DNA of 64,000 bases from Sphingomonas endophytica (lineage in GTDB: Bacteria > Pseudomonadota > Alphaproteobacteria > Sphingomonadales > Sphingomonadaceae). The notes beneath the pieces were generated by a model, which saw only the letters and a program-made list of their open reading frames with translations, was not told the DNA's origin and did no database searches. The translations under genes and the position numbers were made by a program. Where the stretch lies: assembly GCF_014199415.1 (NCBI RefSeq), contig NZ_JACIJN010000003.1, positions 1 to 64,000 on the forward strand. Direction: 5' to 3'. Numbering within the stretch: the stretch's first letter is position 1; each line of letters begins with the position of its first letter. Shown here in pieces: positions 27,049 to 42,424 of the stretch.

Positions 27049-27060
27049 GGCCGCCAGCAG

Positions 27061-27097
27061 AAAAGGGGCGACACCCACGCGGGTGCCGCCCCTTTTT
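27061..27097 (+). terminator. Intrinsic terminator of rplJ-rplL
   Basis: AAAAGGGGCG plus ACACCC pairs with GGGTG plus CCGCCCCTT around the loop ACGC, followed by five T. It is a strong terminator that separates rplL from rpoB. Confidence 0.88.
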
Positions 27098-27112
27098 CGT
27101 GCGCCGTCGTTC

Positions 27113-27203
27113 GTCGCCCCGGACTTGATCCGGGGCCCCGCTTCTTCTCGGGTTCGGTGCAAGAAGTAAGAAGCGGGATCCCGGATCAAGTCCGGGATGA
27201 CGG
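27113..27203. repeat. REP-like palindrome (family B), copy 1
   Basis: Arms GTCGCCCCGGACTTGATCC and its near complement ending GGGATGACGG enclose an inner inverted repeat (GCTTCTT / AAGAAGC). Related copies are at 47477-47560 and 61971-62075, with half copies at 36178 and 40907. It lies between the rplL terminator and the rpoB promoter. Confidence 0.9.
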
Positions 27204-27220
27204 AGGCGAGCCCGCCCGGT

Positions 27221-27249
27221 TTGACACGCCCCCTCCCCGCTCCTATATC
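27221..27249 (+). promoter_or_regulatory. Strong promoter for rpoB-rpoC
   Basis: TTGACA at 27221-27226, a 17-base spacer, and TATATC at 27244-27249: a consensus -35, ideal spacing and a good -10. The predicted start is near 27256, about 160 bases before rpoB. It makes rpoB-rpoC independent of the rplJ-rplL transcript. Confidence 0.8.
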
Positions 27250-27414
27250 CGCCCCATCACCACAGCTTCCGGGAAACGGCGCGCCTTGCGCAGCGTGTCG
27301 ATCGGATTGGGAAGCCGCGGTTCAGGACGCTGAAAGCCGACGCATCTTTGCGATCGGCTTTTCTTCGTTCCACCCTGCGCCTGCATTTTGACGGCTGACG
27401 AGGCACGAGCTTTT

Positions 27415-31593
<4,179 letters not shown>

Positions 31594-31607
31594 CGACCCT
31601 TCTCTGG

Positions 31608-31717
31608 CCCTTTCCTTCAGGGGGAGGGGTTGGGGTGGGGAACGCGCCTCCGACACTTTCCGGGGTGGTCCGCTCATGCGGCCCCCACCCCAACCCCTCC
31701 CCTGAAAGGGAGGGGCT
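31608..31717. repeat. REP-like palindrome (family D) between rpoB and rpoC
   Basis: Arms GGGGGAGGGGTTGGGGTGGGG (31620s) and CCCCACCCCAACCCCTCCCC (31684-31703) form a long GC-rich stem with a loop of about 45 bases; CCCTTTCCTTCAGGG on the left and CCTGAAAGGGAGG on the right add small hairpins. It fills nearly all of the 136 bp between rpoB and rpoC. A relative sits inside glyS. No T-run follows, so it is not an obvious terminator. Confidence 0.88.
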
Positions 31718-31729
31718 AAGGAGTTCAAG

Positions 31730-36028
<4,299 letters not shown>

Positions 36029-36060
36029 TCCTTGCTTCGGGCACGCGCCTGACGTGAAAG

Positions 36061-36096
36061 AGCCGCCGTCCGGGATGCCGGGCGGCGGCTTTTTTG
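36061..36096 (+). terminator. Intrinsic terminator of rpoB-rpoC
   Basis: A 13-bp stem (36061-36073 with 36078-36090, one G-U pair) and a GATG loop, followed by TTTTT. Confidence 0.92.
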
Positions 36097-36177
36097 GTGA
36101 GATGGACTGGGGTCAGCGATGCCGGCGGAGCAGGCCTGACCTGCGCTTCGTTGCTTTGTTCGCTGATCTTCACCATC

Positions 36178-36212
36178 GTCATCCCGGGCCCGCCCCGGGA
36201 TCCCGCTTCTTC
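36178..36212. repeat. Half copy of the family-B repeat
   Basis: GTCATCCCGGGCCCGCCCC followed by GGGATCCCGCTTCTTCGG matches one end of the family-B elements (27113, 47477, 61971). The second arm is missing or decayed. It is the first of three repeat pieces in the 36.18-36.50 kb gap, which has no gene. Confidence 0.7.
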
Positions 36213-36293
36213 GGTGTGCCTCGGTGAAAGGCAGAGGTCCGCGTCAAGCCAAGCGCGGAGGGAATGATCGGCCGACCACCATACCGCACGCGC

Positions 36294-36388
36294 CCGTCAT
36301 CCGCGCCAAGGCGGAGATCCAGAACCTTCGACGATGCACCTTGACCGAAAACCTGCGCGTCTGGATTCCCGCCTGCGTGCGAAGGACG
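36294..36388. repeat. Degenerate REP-like palindrome (family E)
   Basis: An arm near 36294 (CGTCATCCGCGCCAAGGCGG then AGATCCAGAA) and a complementary one near 36358-36388 (CTGGATTCCCGCCTGCGTGC then GAAGGACG) are diverged versions of a palindrome with a CTGGATTCCCGCC core. It is the only copy of this family I found here. Confidence 0.65.
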
Positions 36389-36420
36389 AAGCGGGCGCAG
36401 TCGCGCTCGCCGCACCGACC

Positions 36421-36495
36421 GTCGTTGCGAGCGTAGCGGAGCAATCCAGAGAGAGACCAGGACGCCCTGGCATGCTTCGCTACGCTCGCAACGAC
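36421..36495. repeat. REP-like palindrome (family A), copy 3
   Basis: Arms GTCGTTGCGAGCGTAGCGGA and CTTCGCTACGCTCGCAACGAC are nearly exact complements. It sits just 29 bp beyond the 3' end of the RNase T2 gene. Confidence 0.92.
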
Positions 36496-36524
36496 GACGT
36501 TCGGCGACTGCCCCGTCGCTCAGC

Positions 36525-37250
36525 TCACCGCAGCGACGTGATCGTGATCCGAGCCGCGGGATCGAGCCCGCCCTGATGCGCGGGACAGCGCGTATAACGG
36601 AAGCTTTTGTCGGTGCAGAGCCACACCTCGTCGAGCGCCCCGCTCTTCGTGCCGGTGACGCGCATCATGTCGGCGCGCAGCCCCGGATTGGCGGCGGCGA
36701 TCGCCTCGGCCAGCCGCCCGGCGGTCAGCGGCGTCTGCGCCAGCCGCGCCATGTCGGGGAAGCGCAGCGCATGGAACATCGCGTTCGACTTGGCGAAATA
36801 GCGCTCAGGCGTGTAGCCGGCCATGCAGGTGCCGTGCTTGGCCCATTCATGCTGGAGCAGTTGCGGCGACGGCGTGGTGCAGACGTGGCGGCGGATCACC
36901 TGTCGCGACAGGATCGGCGTCGCGCGGCAATATTGCGGCCAGTCCTTCCCCACGCCGTCCGGCCATAGACCATGCAGCACGAAGCCGAAGCGGTTGCTGC
37001 CGCCGCACTGGAAACGCGCGTTCGGGCGGTCGCCGCTGCTCCGGCAATATTCGGGGCTCCAGCTGATCGCGAGCGTGTAGCTGCCAATCGGCAGCCGTCG
37101 CGCCGGCTGGCTGGCCGACGGCAGATCGGGGCGCGGGCGCGGCAGCTCGGCTGGGATCGCGCACGACAGTGCCTGTGCCGCCGCCACGCCGGGCGTCGCC
37201 ACGGCGGCCAGCGCGCCGATCATCATCATCCGCGTCGTCACCATCGTCAT
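36525..37250 (-). CDS. Secreted ribonuclease T2
   Basis: A 241-residue exported endoribonuclease of the RNase T2 family, cutting RNA through a 2',3'-cyclic intermediate in the periplasm or outside. Both catalytic segments are intact: FVLHGLWPDG (His93) and QHEWAKHGTC (His134, Glu135, His139). A signal peptide (MIGALAAVATPGVAAAQA) precedes the mature domain, which has paired cysteines (C30, C69, C82, C108, C124, C142) suited to disulfides. ATG 37250 follows a GAGG-type site and overlaps the upstream membrane-protein stop by 4 bp. It is the last gene of a four-gene overlapping set with nadC. Confidence 0.92.
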   Translation of the reverse strand: MTMVTTRMMMIGALAAVATPGVAAAQALSCAIPAELPRPRPDLPSASQPARRLPIGSYTLAISWSPEYCRSSGDRPNARFQCGGSNRFGFVLHGLWPDGVGKDWPQYCRATPILSRQVIRRHVCTTPSPQLLQHEWAKHGTCMAGYTPERYFAKSNAMFHALRFPDMARLAQTPLTAGRLAEAIAAANPGLRADMMRVTGTKSGALDEVWLCTDKSFRYTRCPAHQGGLDPAARITITSLR

Positions 37251-37750
37251 GCCTCTTCTTCCTCCGGCTCCAGCCCTTCGCCGAACCACAGCCGCGCGTC
37301 CGGCCTGAACAAATGCACCACCGCCGCGACGCCGAGCACGAGGATCGCCGCCGACAGCAACAGCGCCAGCACCGGAACCTTGCCGCGCGCCACGACCAGC
37401 AGGTTGATCGCGAAGCGCACCGCCGCCAGCCCGGTCAGGATCGTCACCACCCATTTGGCGGCGAGGCTGGCGCGGCGCGCGACGAGATACCACAAGGTCA
37501 GCGTGATCGCGCAGCTCAGCAGCAACGCCGCCGGCAACAGCCATGTATAACTGGCGGTCTTCGGGTCGATCGCGAGCCGGTCGGCGGTCTGCTGCCAGCT
37601 GAACGCCCAGCCGATCAGCGATGCGGCGAACGAGGCGAGGTACAACCGCTCGAACCGCACGATCGACGGCGGCCGGCCGTTCGCGCCGAAATAGGCCAGC
37701 GGCGCTTTTCTCTCCACCGACGTGATCGTCTTTTTCCCGTGCTCGCTCAT
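37247..37750 (-). CDS. Hypothetical four-helix membrane protein
   Basis: A 167-residue protein with a short charged N-terminus and four predicted membrane helices (LYLASFAASLIGWAFSW, WLLPAALLLSCAITLTLWY, WVVTILTGLAAVRFAINLLV and VLALLLSAAILVLGVAAVV), followed by a short C-terminal tail ending in a run of glutamates. I do not recognise a named family; similar small membrane proteins occur in sphingomonads. Its start overlaps the nadC stop by 4 bp and its stop overlaps the RNase T2 start by 4 bp, so it is part of one translationally coupled set. Confidence 0.75.
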   Translation of the reverse strand: MSEHGKKTITSVERKAPLAYFGANGRPPSIVRFERLYLASFAASLIGWAFSWQQTADRLAIDPKTASYTWLLPAALLLSCAITLTLWYLVARRASLAAKWVVTILTGLAAVRFAINLLVVARGKVPVLALLLSAAILVLGVAAVVHLFRPDARLWFGEGLEPEEEEA

Positions 37751-38592
37751 AGCTCTGCAAAGTCCAGCCCGATGTCGGCGGCGGGAGCCGACTGGGTGAT
37801 CCGCCCGACGCTGACGTAGCGCACGCCGCTGCGTGCGATCGCGCCGATCGTCTCCAGCGTGACCCCGCCCGACGCCTCGGTCGGCACCCGACCCGCGACG
37901 ATTGCCACTGCCGCGCGCAGCATGTCGGGGGCCATGTTGTCGAGCAAGAGATGAGTGGCGCCCGCGGTGATCGCTGGCTCAATCTGGTCGAGGCGGTCGA
38001 CCTCGACGATGATCGTCGCGATCCCGGCGGCCTTCGCCAGCGCCGCCGCCGGGCCGACCCCGCTGGCGACCGCGACGTGATTGTCCTTGATCATCGCCGC
38101 GTCCCACAGCCCCATGCGATGGTTCCGCGCGCCGCCGGTGCGCGTCGCATATTTCTCGAGCCGCCGGAGGCCGGGGATGGTCTTGCGCGTGTCGAGCAAG
38201 GTCGCGCCGCTTCCCGCCATCGCATCGACATAGGCGGCGGTCAGCGTCGCGATGCCCGAGAGATGCTGGACGGTGTTGAGCGCGGACCGCTCGGCGGTCA
38301 GCAGCGCGCGGGCATTGCCGGTGATGCGCATCAGCGCGGTGCCCGGTGCGACGCGGTCGCCGTCGACGACCAGCATCGTGATCGCCGCCGCCGCATCGAG
38401 ATGCCGGAAGAACGCCGCGGCGATGTCCAGCCCGCAGACCGTGATCGCGTCGCGGCTGTCCATCACCGCCTCGAAGCGCGCCTCGGCCGGAATCACCGCC
38501 GCGGAGGTGACGTCGCCGCCCGCCCCCAGATCCTCGGCGAGCGTCGCGGCGACGAACGCGTCGAGGTCGAATCCTTCGAGCGTGAAGGTCAT
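37747..38592 (-). CDS. nadC: Nicotinate-nucleotide pyrophosphorylase (carboxylating)
   Basis: A 281-residue enzyme converting quinolinate and PRPP to nicotinate mononucleotide, CO2 and PPi in de novo NAD synthesis. The N-terminal domain has EDLGAGGDVTSAAVIP; the barrel has LTAERSALNTVQHLSGIAT, LLDTRKTIPGLRRLEKYA (the DTRKT motif), GGARNHRMGLWDAAMIKDNH and ASGGVTLETI. These are the substrate-binding Arg/Lys/His segments of the family. nadA and nadB are not in the window. The start overlaps the SH3 protein gene and the end overlaps the membrane-protein gene, both by 4 bp. Confidence 0.97.
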   Translation of the reverse strand: MTFTLEGFDLDAFVAATLAEDLGAGGDVTSAAVIPAEARFEAVMDSRDAITVCGLDIAAAFFRHLDAAAAITMLVVDGDRVAPGTALMRITGNARALLTAERSALNTVQHLSGIATLTAAYVDAMAGSGATLLDTRKTIPGLRRLEKYATRTGGARNHRMGLWDAAMIKDNHVAVASGVGPAAALAKAAGIATIIVEVDRLDQIEPAITAGATHLLLDNMAPDMLRAAVAIVAGRVPTEASGGVTLETIGAIARSGVRYVSVGRITQSAPAADIGLDFAEL

Positions 38593-39083
38593 GGCAGTTG
38601 CTCCGTCGCCTCGACACCCCAGATCCGGTCGGTCTGGATGAACCCCGCCTGCCCCTTGACGTCGAAGCGGCACCAGCCGTTGCCGCACCGCGTGATGCGC
38701 CCGACCACCCCCGGCTGGACGCGCCACACGATCGTCGGTCCGCCTGGCCGGTCGCGCAGCTCGGCAGGCTCGGTCCCGCGCACGATCGCGGTGCGGCGGC
38801 TGCTGAGCAATGCGTTGAGCATCCACCCCTGGGTGCCGTCGGGATCCTCGACGCGGCGCCATTCCTTGAACGCCTCGAGCACGCGCACTGGCAGATCGGC
38901 GCGGACATAGACCCAGCTCGCCGGGAAGTTGCGCCCCGGCCCGGTGCGCATCCGCGCGCGCGACGCGGCGATCGAACCGATGAAGGGCGGCTGCTTCGGC
39001 GCGGTGTCCGCCGCGGCCGGCACCGGGACGGGCAGCAGGAGTGCCGCCGCCGCCGCCACGATCGTGAGATGGTCCCTGTTCAC
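38589..39083 (-). CDS. Exported protein with two bacterial SH3-like domains
   Basis: A 164-residue exported protein with an N-terminal signal (IVAAAAALLLPVPVPAAA) and two SH3_4-type segments: the first about residues 40-100 (ASRARMRTGPGRNFPASWVY, then WRRVEDPDGTQGWM), the second about 110-160 (ELRDRPGGPTIVWRVQPG, then NGWCRFDVKGQAGFIQ). Such domains often bind peptidoglycan or peptides. GTG 39083 follows GAGGGCGGAA. It is the first gene of the four-gene set with nadC, about 90 bp from the divergent dehydrogenase gene. Confidence 0.85.
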   Translation of the reverse strand: MNRDHLTIVAAAAALLLPVPVPAAADTAPKQPPFIGSIAASRARMRTGPGRNFPASWVYVRADLPVRVLEAFKEWRRVEDPDGTQGWMLNALLSSRRTAIVRGTEPAELRDRPGGPTIVWRVQPGVVGRITRCGNGWCRFDVKGQAGFIQTDRIWGVEATEQLP

Positions 39084-39174
39084 TTCCGCCCTCTGGTTAT
39101 TGTCGCCCTGTAGCCATGCGGACCCTGCCGCATCAACCGTTGACGCATCGGCACGGCTTCGCCAATCCCGGCGC

Positions 39175-40173
39175 ATGGCCGATACGCGACGCTGCGCCCA
39201 TCCCAAGGTGATCGTGACGCGGGCGCTCCCCGACGTGGTGATGCGGCGACTGGACGAATTATTCGACGTGACCGGCAACGCCGACGACGTGCCCCTGTCG
39301 CGCGACGCGCTCGCCGCCGCGATGGCCCATTGCGACGTGCTGGTGCCCGCGGTCACCGACACGATCGACGCCGCGCTGATCGCGGATGCCGGGCCGCGGC
39401 TGCGGCTGATCGCCAATTTCGGCGCGGGCGTGAACCACATCGACCTGAAGGCGGCGCGCGCGCGCGGCGTCATCGTCACCAACACCCCCGGCGTGCTGAC
39501 CGAGGATACCGCCGACATGACGATGGCGCTGATCGTCTCGGTGCCCCGGCGGCTGGCGGAAGGCGAGAAACTGGTGCGCGCCGGTGCGTGGAAGGGGTGG
39601 AGCCCCGGCGGGATGCTCGGCTACCGGATCGGCGGCAAGGCGCTGGGAATTGTCGGCATGGGGCGGATCGGCCAGGCGGTGGCGCGGCGCGCGCGCGCCT
39701 TCGGGCTGTCGATCCATTACCACAATCGTCACCGGCTGCCGAAGGTGGTCGAGGGGGAGCTGAACGCGGTCTGGCACCCCAACCTCGACGAGCTGCTCGG
39801 CGCGATCGACATCCTGACGCTCCACACCCCGCTCAACGCCGACAGCCGCGACCTGATCGACGCGCGCCGGATCGCGCTGCTGCGCCCGCACGTCTATGTC
39901 ATCAACGCCAGCCGTGGCGGAATCCTCGACGAGGATGCGTTGGTCGCGGCGCTGGAGAACGGCCGGCTCGCCGGGGCCGGGCTCGACGTGTGGCGGCACG
40001 AACCCGAGATCGATCCGCGGCTGCTCGCGCTGCCCAACGTCGTGATGACCCCGCATATGGGCTCGGCGACGTGGGAGGGCCGCGTCGCGTCGGGCGAGAA
40101 GGTGATCGCCAACATCCGCATGTGGGCCGACGGCCACCGCCCGCCCGATCAGGTGCTCGAAGGCTGGGCCTAA
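39175..40173 (+). CDS. D-isomer-specific 2-hydroxyacid dehydrogenase (glyoxylate/hydroxypyruvate reductase type)
   Basis: A 332-residue NAD(P)-dependent enzyme. The dinucleotide motif GIVGMGRIGQAVARRARAFG lies in the middle, with the catalytic Arg in NASRGGILDE, Glu in WRHEPEIDPRL and His in MTPHMGSAT. Catalytic-domain segments FGAGVNHIDLKAARARG and TPGVLTEDTADMTMAL match glyoxylate reductase-like members. Substrate specificity is an inference. ATG 39175 is the start with the family N-terminus; the longer upstream frame overlaps the divergent SH3 gene region. Confidence 0.92.
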   Translation: MADTRRCAHPKVIVTRALPDVVMRRLDELFDVTGNADDVPLSRDALAAAMAHCDVLVPAVTDTIDAALIADAGPRLRLIANFGAGVNHIDLKAARARGVIVTNTPGVLTEDTADMTMALIVSVPRRLAEGEKLVRAGAWKGWSPGGMLGYRIGGKALGIVGMGRIGQAVARRARAFGLSIHYHNRHRLPKVVEGELNAVWHPNLDELLGAIDILTLHTPLNADSRDLIDARRIALLRPHVYVINASRGGILDEDALVAALENGRLAGAGLDVWRHEPEIDPRLLALPNVVMTPHMGSATWEGRVASGEKVIANIRMWADGHRPPDQVLEGWA

Positions 40174-40222
40174 CGCTCGTGCTCACTCTGCCGCAGTGGA
40201 GCGAATCCGAGGCGGCGAGGGG

Positions 40223-40414
40223 TTAATCCATCCCCTTCCCCGCCGCGCCGAGGATCAGCGCGGCGATGACGCGCCCGCTGTAGCGCAGGCAGAGTTCCTG
40301 ATGGATCGCCGCCGCGTCCGCGCTGGCGGCGCTGATCGCGCGAACGGCTTCGCCGCGGGCGCGGTCGGCGTGATAGGCGGCGTGGCGATCATGTGGCATC
40401 GGGCTCTCCGTCAT
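40223..40414 (-). CDS. Small conserved-type hypothetical protein
   Basis: A 63-residue protein (58 if the second ATG at 40399, with GGAG six bases before it, is used). It has a charged, Ala/Arg-rich helical N-terminus (HADRARGEAVRAISAASADA) and the pattern HQELCLRYSGRV, similar to short proteins in sphingomonads that end in a helix. No function is known. It lies in the gap between two plus-strand genes. Confidence 0.55.
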   Translation of the reverse strand: MTESPMPHDRHAAYHADRARGEAVRAISAASADAAAIHQELCLRYSGRVIAALILGAAGKGMD

Positions 40415-40580
40415 GGCCCGTCCGTCATCGACGCCCGACGTTGCCCCTGCATGTCGAGCGCGTTGCCGCCGTGCAATCTGTGTCGCGGCGCGGCGATGCG
40501 TGACGAAGCATGTCTGGTCGGAACCGTCGCTCCTTGCTCCGCATTAAGCCGCCATTCATTGTAAAAACCGGAGCCTATCC

Positions 40581-40772
40581 ATGAAGAAGATCGCATTGTC
40601 CGCCCTGCTCGTCGCCGCTGCGGTGTCGACGTCGGCCTGTTCGACGCTGCGCGGTGCGGCGATCGGCGGCGCGGGTGGCGCCGGTGTCGCGGCCGCGACC
40701 GGCGGCAGCGTCGAGAAGGGCGCGGCGGTCGGCGGCGTCGGCGGCGCGGTGGTGGGTACCGTCGTCGACTGA
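40581..40772 (+). CDS. Small glycine-zipper lipoprotein-like protein
   Basis: A 63-residue exported protein: a signal peptide (MKKIALSALLVAAAVSTSAC) whose last Cys could be lipidated, then a Gly/Ala-rich helical segment with GGAGGAGVAAATGG and VGGVGGAVVGTVVD. This resembles the YMGG/glycine-zipper small proteins of the envelope. A terminator-like hairpin follows, so it is probably a single-gene unit. Confidence 0.75.
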   Translation: MKKIALSALLVAAAVSTSACSTLRGAAIGGAGGAGVAAATGGSVEKGAAVGGVGGAVVGTVVD

Positions 40773-40798
40773 CGCAGCGAGCCGGGTCGCTGACCTTG

Positions 40799-40836
40799 AC
40801 GGCGCGTCACCCGGCGGGTGGCGCGCCGTTCTGCTT
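40799..40836 (+). terminator. Terminator-like hairpin after the glycine-zipper gene
   Basis: A 14-bp stem (40799-40812 with 40816-40829, one G-U pair) is followed by TCTGCTTT, a weak T-run. Confidence 0.55.
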
Positions 40837-40906
40837 TGGAGCGGAAAAGGGGTGGCCCGCCGACCGCTCCCGGACCAATCGAGCTTAACATACCCTCACG
40901 CAGTTC

Positions 40907-40940
40907 GTCATCCCGGACTTGATCCGGAATCCCGCTTTTC
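40907..40940. repeat. Half copy of the family-B repeat
   Basis: GTCATCCCGGACTTGATCC followed by GGAATCCCGCTTTTC matches one arm of family B. The second arm is not recognisable. It lies about 90 bp past the 3' end of the beta-lactamase gene. Confidence 0.75.
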
Positions 40941-41031
40941 GCTGCTGCCGGCAGCTAGCGAGGCGCCAGATCATGATGACACGAAGTCGACCATCCCGCT
41001 CAATGACGGATCAAGTTGACGTCGACCCGCG

Positions 41032-41907
41032 CTACTTCGCACTCCCCGCCGCGATCCGCCCCACTGCTGCCAGCACCGCCTCGGCCTCCGCCGACGCCAT
41101 CGCGGCAGGCGACTCGAAATAGGCCGTCACGATCAGCGGGGCGCGGCCGGGCGGCGCACCGAAGGCGAGGTCGACGAAGATCGGGTGTCCCGCCGCGCCG
41201 CCGGTGCCGGTCTTGTCGCCCGCCCGCCAGTCGTTCGGGAAGCCGGCGCGAAGCCGCTGTCGTCCGGTATCCGCGGCGATCATCCAGTCGCCAAGCACGG
41301 TGCGGCTCGCCGGCTGCAACACCTTGCCGCGGAGCAGCCGGCCGACGGTCGCCGCCATCGCCGCCGGCGTTGTCGTGTCGAGGCTCGTTCCCGGCGGCGT
41401 GACGTTCAACGCCGGCTCGTAGCGGTCGAGCCGGCTGATGCGGTCGCCGGTCGATCGCCAGAAGGCGGTCAGCCGTGCCGGGCCGCCGATCCGGCGCAGC
41501 AGCACGTTGGCCGCGGTATTGTCGCTGGTGACCACGGCGGCGCGCGCCAGGTCGCGGATCGGCAGTGATCCGGCGATGGCGGCTGCGGTGACCGGGCTAT
41601 GCGGGAGGAGATCGTCACGCGGCCAGCGCAGCACGTCGGTCAAGGCGAGCCGTCCGCGCTCCGCCTCGGCGAGGATCATCGCCGCCAGCGACAGCTTGAA
41701 CGAGCTGGCCTGCGTGAAACGCTCGTGCTGTCGCCAGCCTGCGGACGTACCGCGCGCGGTGTCGACGATGCCGACGCCGAGCCGCCCGCCGGACCGGCGT
41801 TCTAGCGTGCGCAGCGCCTCCGTTACGGGCTCCTGCCCCGGCGCGGCGCCGATCAGCGCGACCGCGCCGCCCACGAGAAGATGACGCCGATGAATGGGGC
41901 TGCTCAT
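41032..41907 (-). CDS. Class A beta-lactamase
   Basis: A 291-residue serine beta-lactamase with all catalytic motifs: SSFK (Ser68, Lys71), SDN (Ser128-Asn130), the omega-loop Glu164 in RYEPALN, and KTG (Lys232). A twin-Arg-like or basic N-terminus (HRRHLLVGGAVALIGAAP) gives export to the periplasm. It hydrolyses the beta-lactam ring; the spectrum cannot be predicted. It appears chromosomal, with no adjacent mobile element and no ampR- or blaR-like regulator visible. Base composition matches the surroundings. Confidence 0.93.
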   Translation of the reverse strand: MSSPIHRRHLLVGGAVALIGAAPGQEPVTEALRTLERRSGGRLGVGIVDTARGTSAGWRQHERFTQASSFKLSLAAMILAEAERGRLALTDVLRWPRDDLLPHSPVTAAAIAGSLPIRDLARAAVVTSDNTAANVLLRRIGGPARLTAFWRSTGDRISRLDRYEPALNVTPPGTSLDTTTPAAMAATVGRLLRGKVLQPASRTVLGDWMIAADTGRQRLRAGFPNDWRAGDKTGTGGAAGHPIFVDLAFGAPPGRAPLIVTAYFESPAAMASAEAEAVLAAVGRIAAGSAK

Positions 41908-41974
41908 GGAAACGTCATAACGTCGGGCCGATCAGAAGGAACGGCATCATTCGCTTGCTGGCCCGCACCCCATC

Positions 41975-42424
41975 TCAGCCATCGATTAGTCGCGCGTCGG
42001 GTAGGTCGAGCAGCGCCGCGCGTGCCCGATCCTTCTCGCGCCCGAACGCACGCAGGATCGCCCGCAACTCGTCACGGTCCGGTATGAAAACATCCCCGTG
42101 CGCCACGCGCGTCAGCGGCCGCACCGGCTGCCAGCCGTTCGCGGTGCAAAGTTCGAGATCGCCCATCACCTCGACCGGCAAGGCCGCGCCGTCCAGCCGC
42201 GCGAACGGGTGCGAGCGGAAGCGGTCACTCGCGCCGCAGATCGTCGCCACGCCGGGCCAGTCGGCGAGCAACCGCTCCGCGTCTCGGGCACTCGTCAGCA
42301 CGTCGATGTCGGCGACCGACGTTTCGGCCCCATGCAGCCGCACCGCCGCGCTGCCGATCACCCACCACGGGTCGCGCGCCGGACGCAGCGCTGCCGCGAC
42401 CTGCGCCAGCGCCGCGCCGAACAT
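41975..42424 (-). CDS. Nucleotidyltransferase-fold protein
   Basis: A 149-residue protein with a minimal nucleotidyltransferase-like core: VIGSAAVRLHGAETSVADIDVL, i.e. a GS motif followed by a D-x-D. Such proteins include kanamycin-nucleotidyltransferase relatives and toxin-antitoxin components of the AbiEii/MNT type. A partner of the HEPN or AbiEi kind is not seen next to it. It overlaps the nitronate monooxygenase-like gene by one base (TGATG), so the two are translationally linked. Its function is unknown. Confidence 0.7.
   Translation of the reverse strand: MFGAALAQVAAALRPARDPWWVIGSAAVRLHGAETSVADIDVLTSARDAERLLADWPGVATICGASDRFRSHPFARLDGAALPVEVMGDLELCTANGWQPVRPLTRVAHGDVFIPDRDELRAILRAFGREKDRARAALLDLPDARLIDG

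Noticed and set aside
41032..41907. Beta-lactamase as recently transferred resistance gene
   Set aside because: Base composition equals its neighbours and no mobile element lies close; it looks like a resident chromosomal enzyme.
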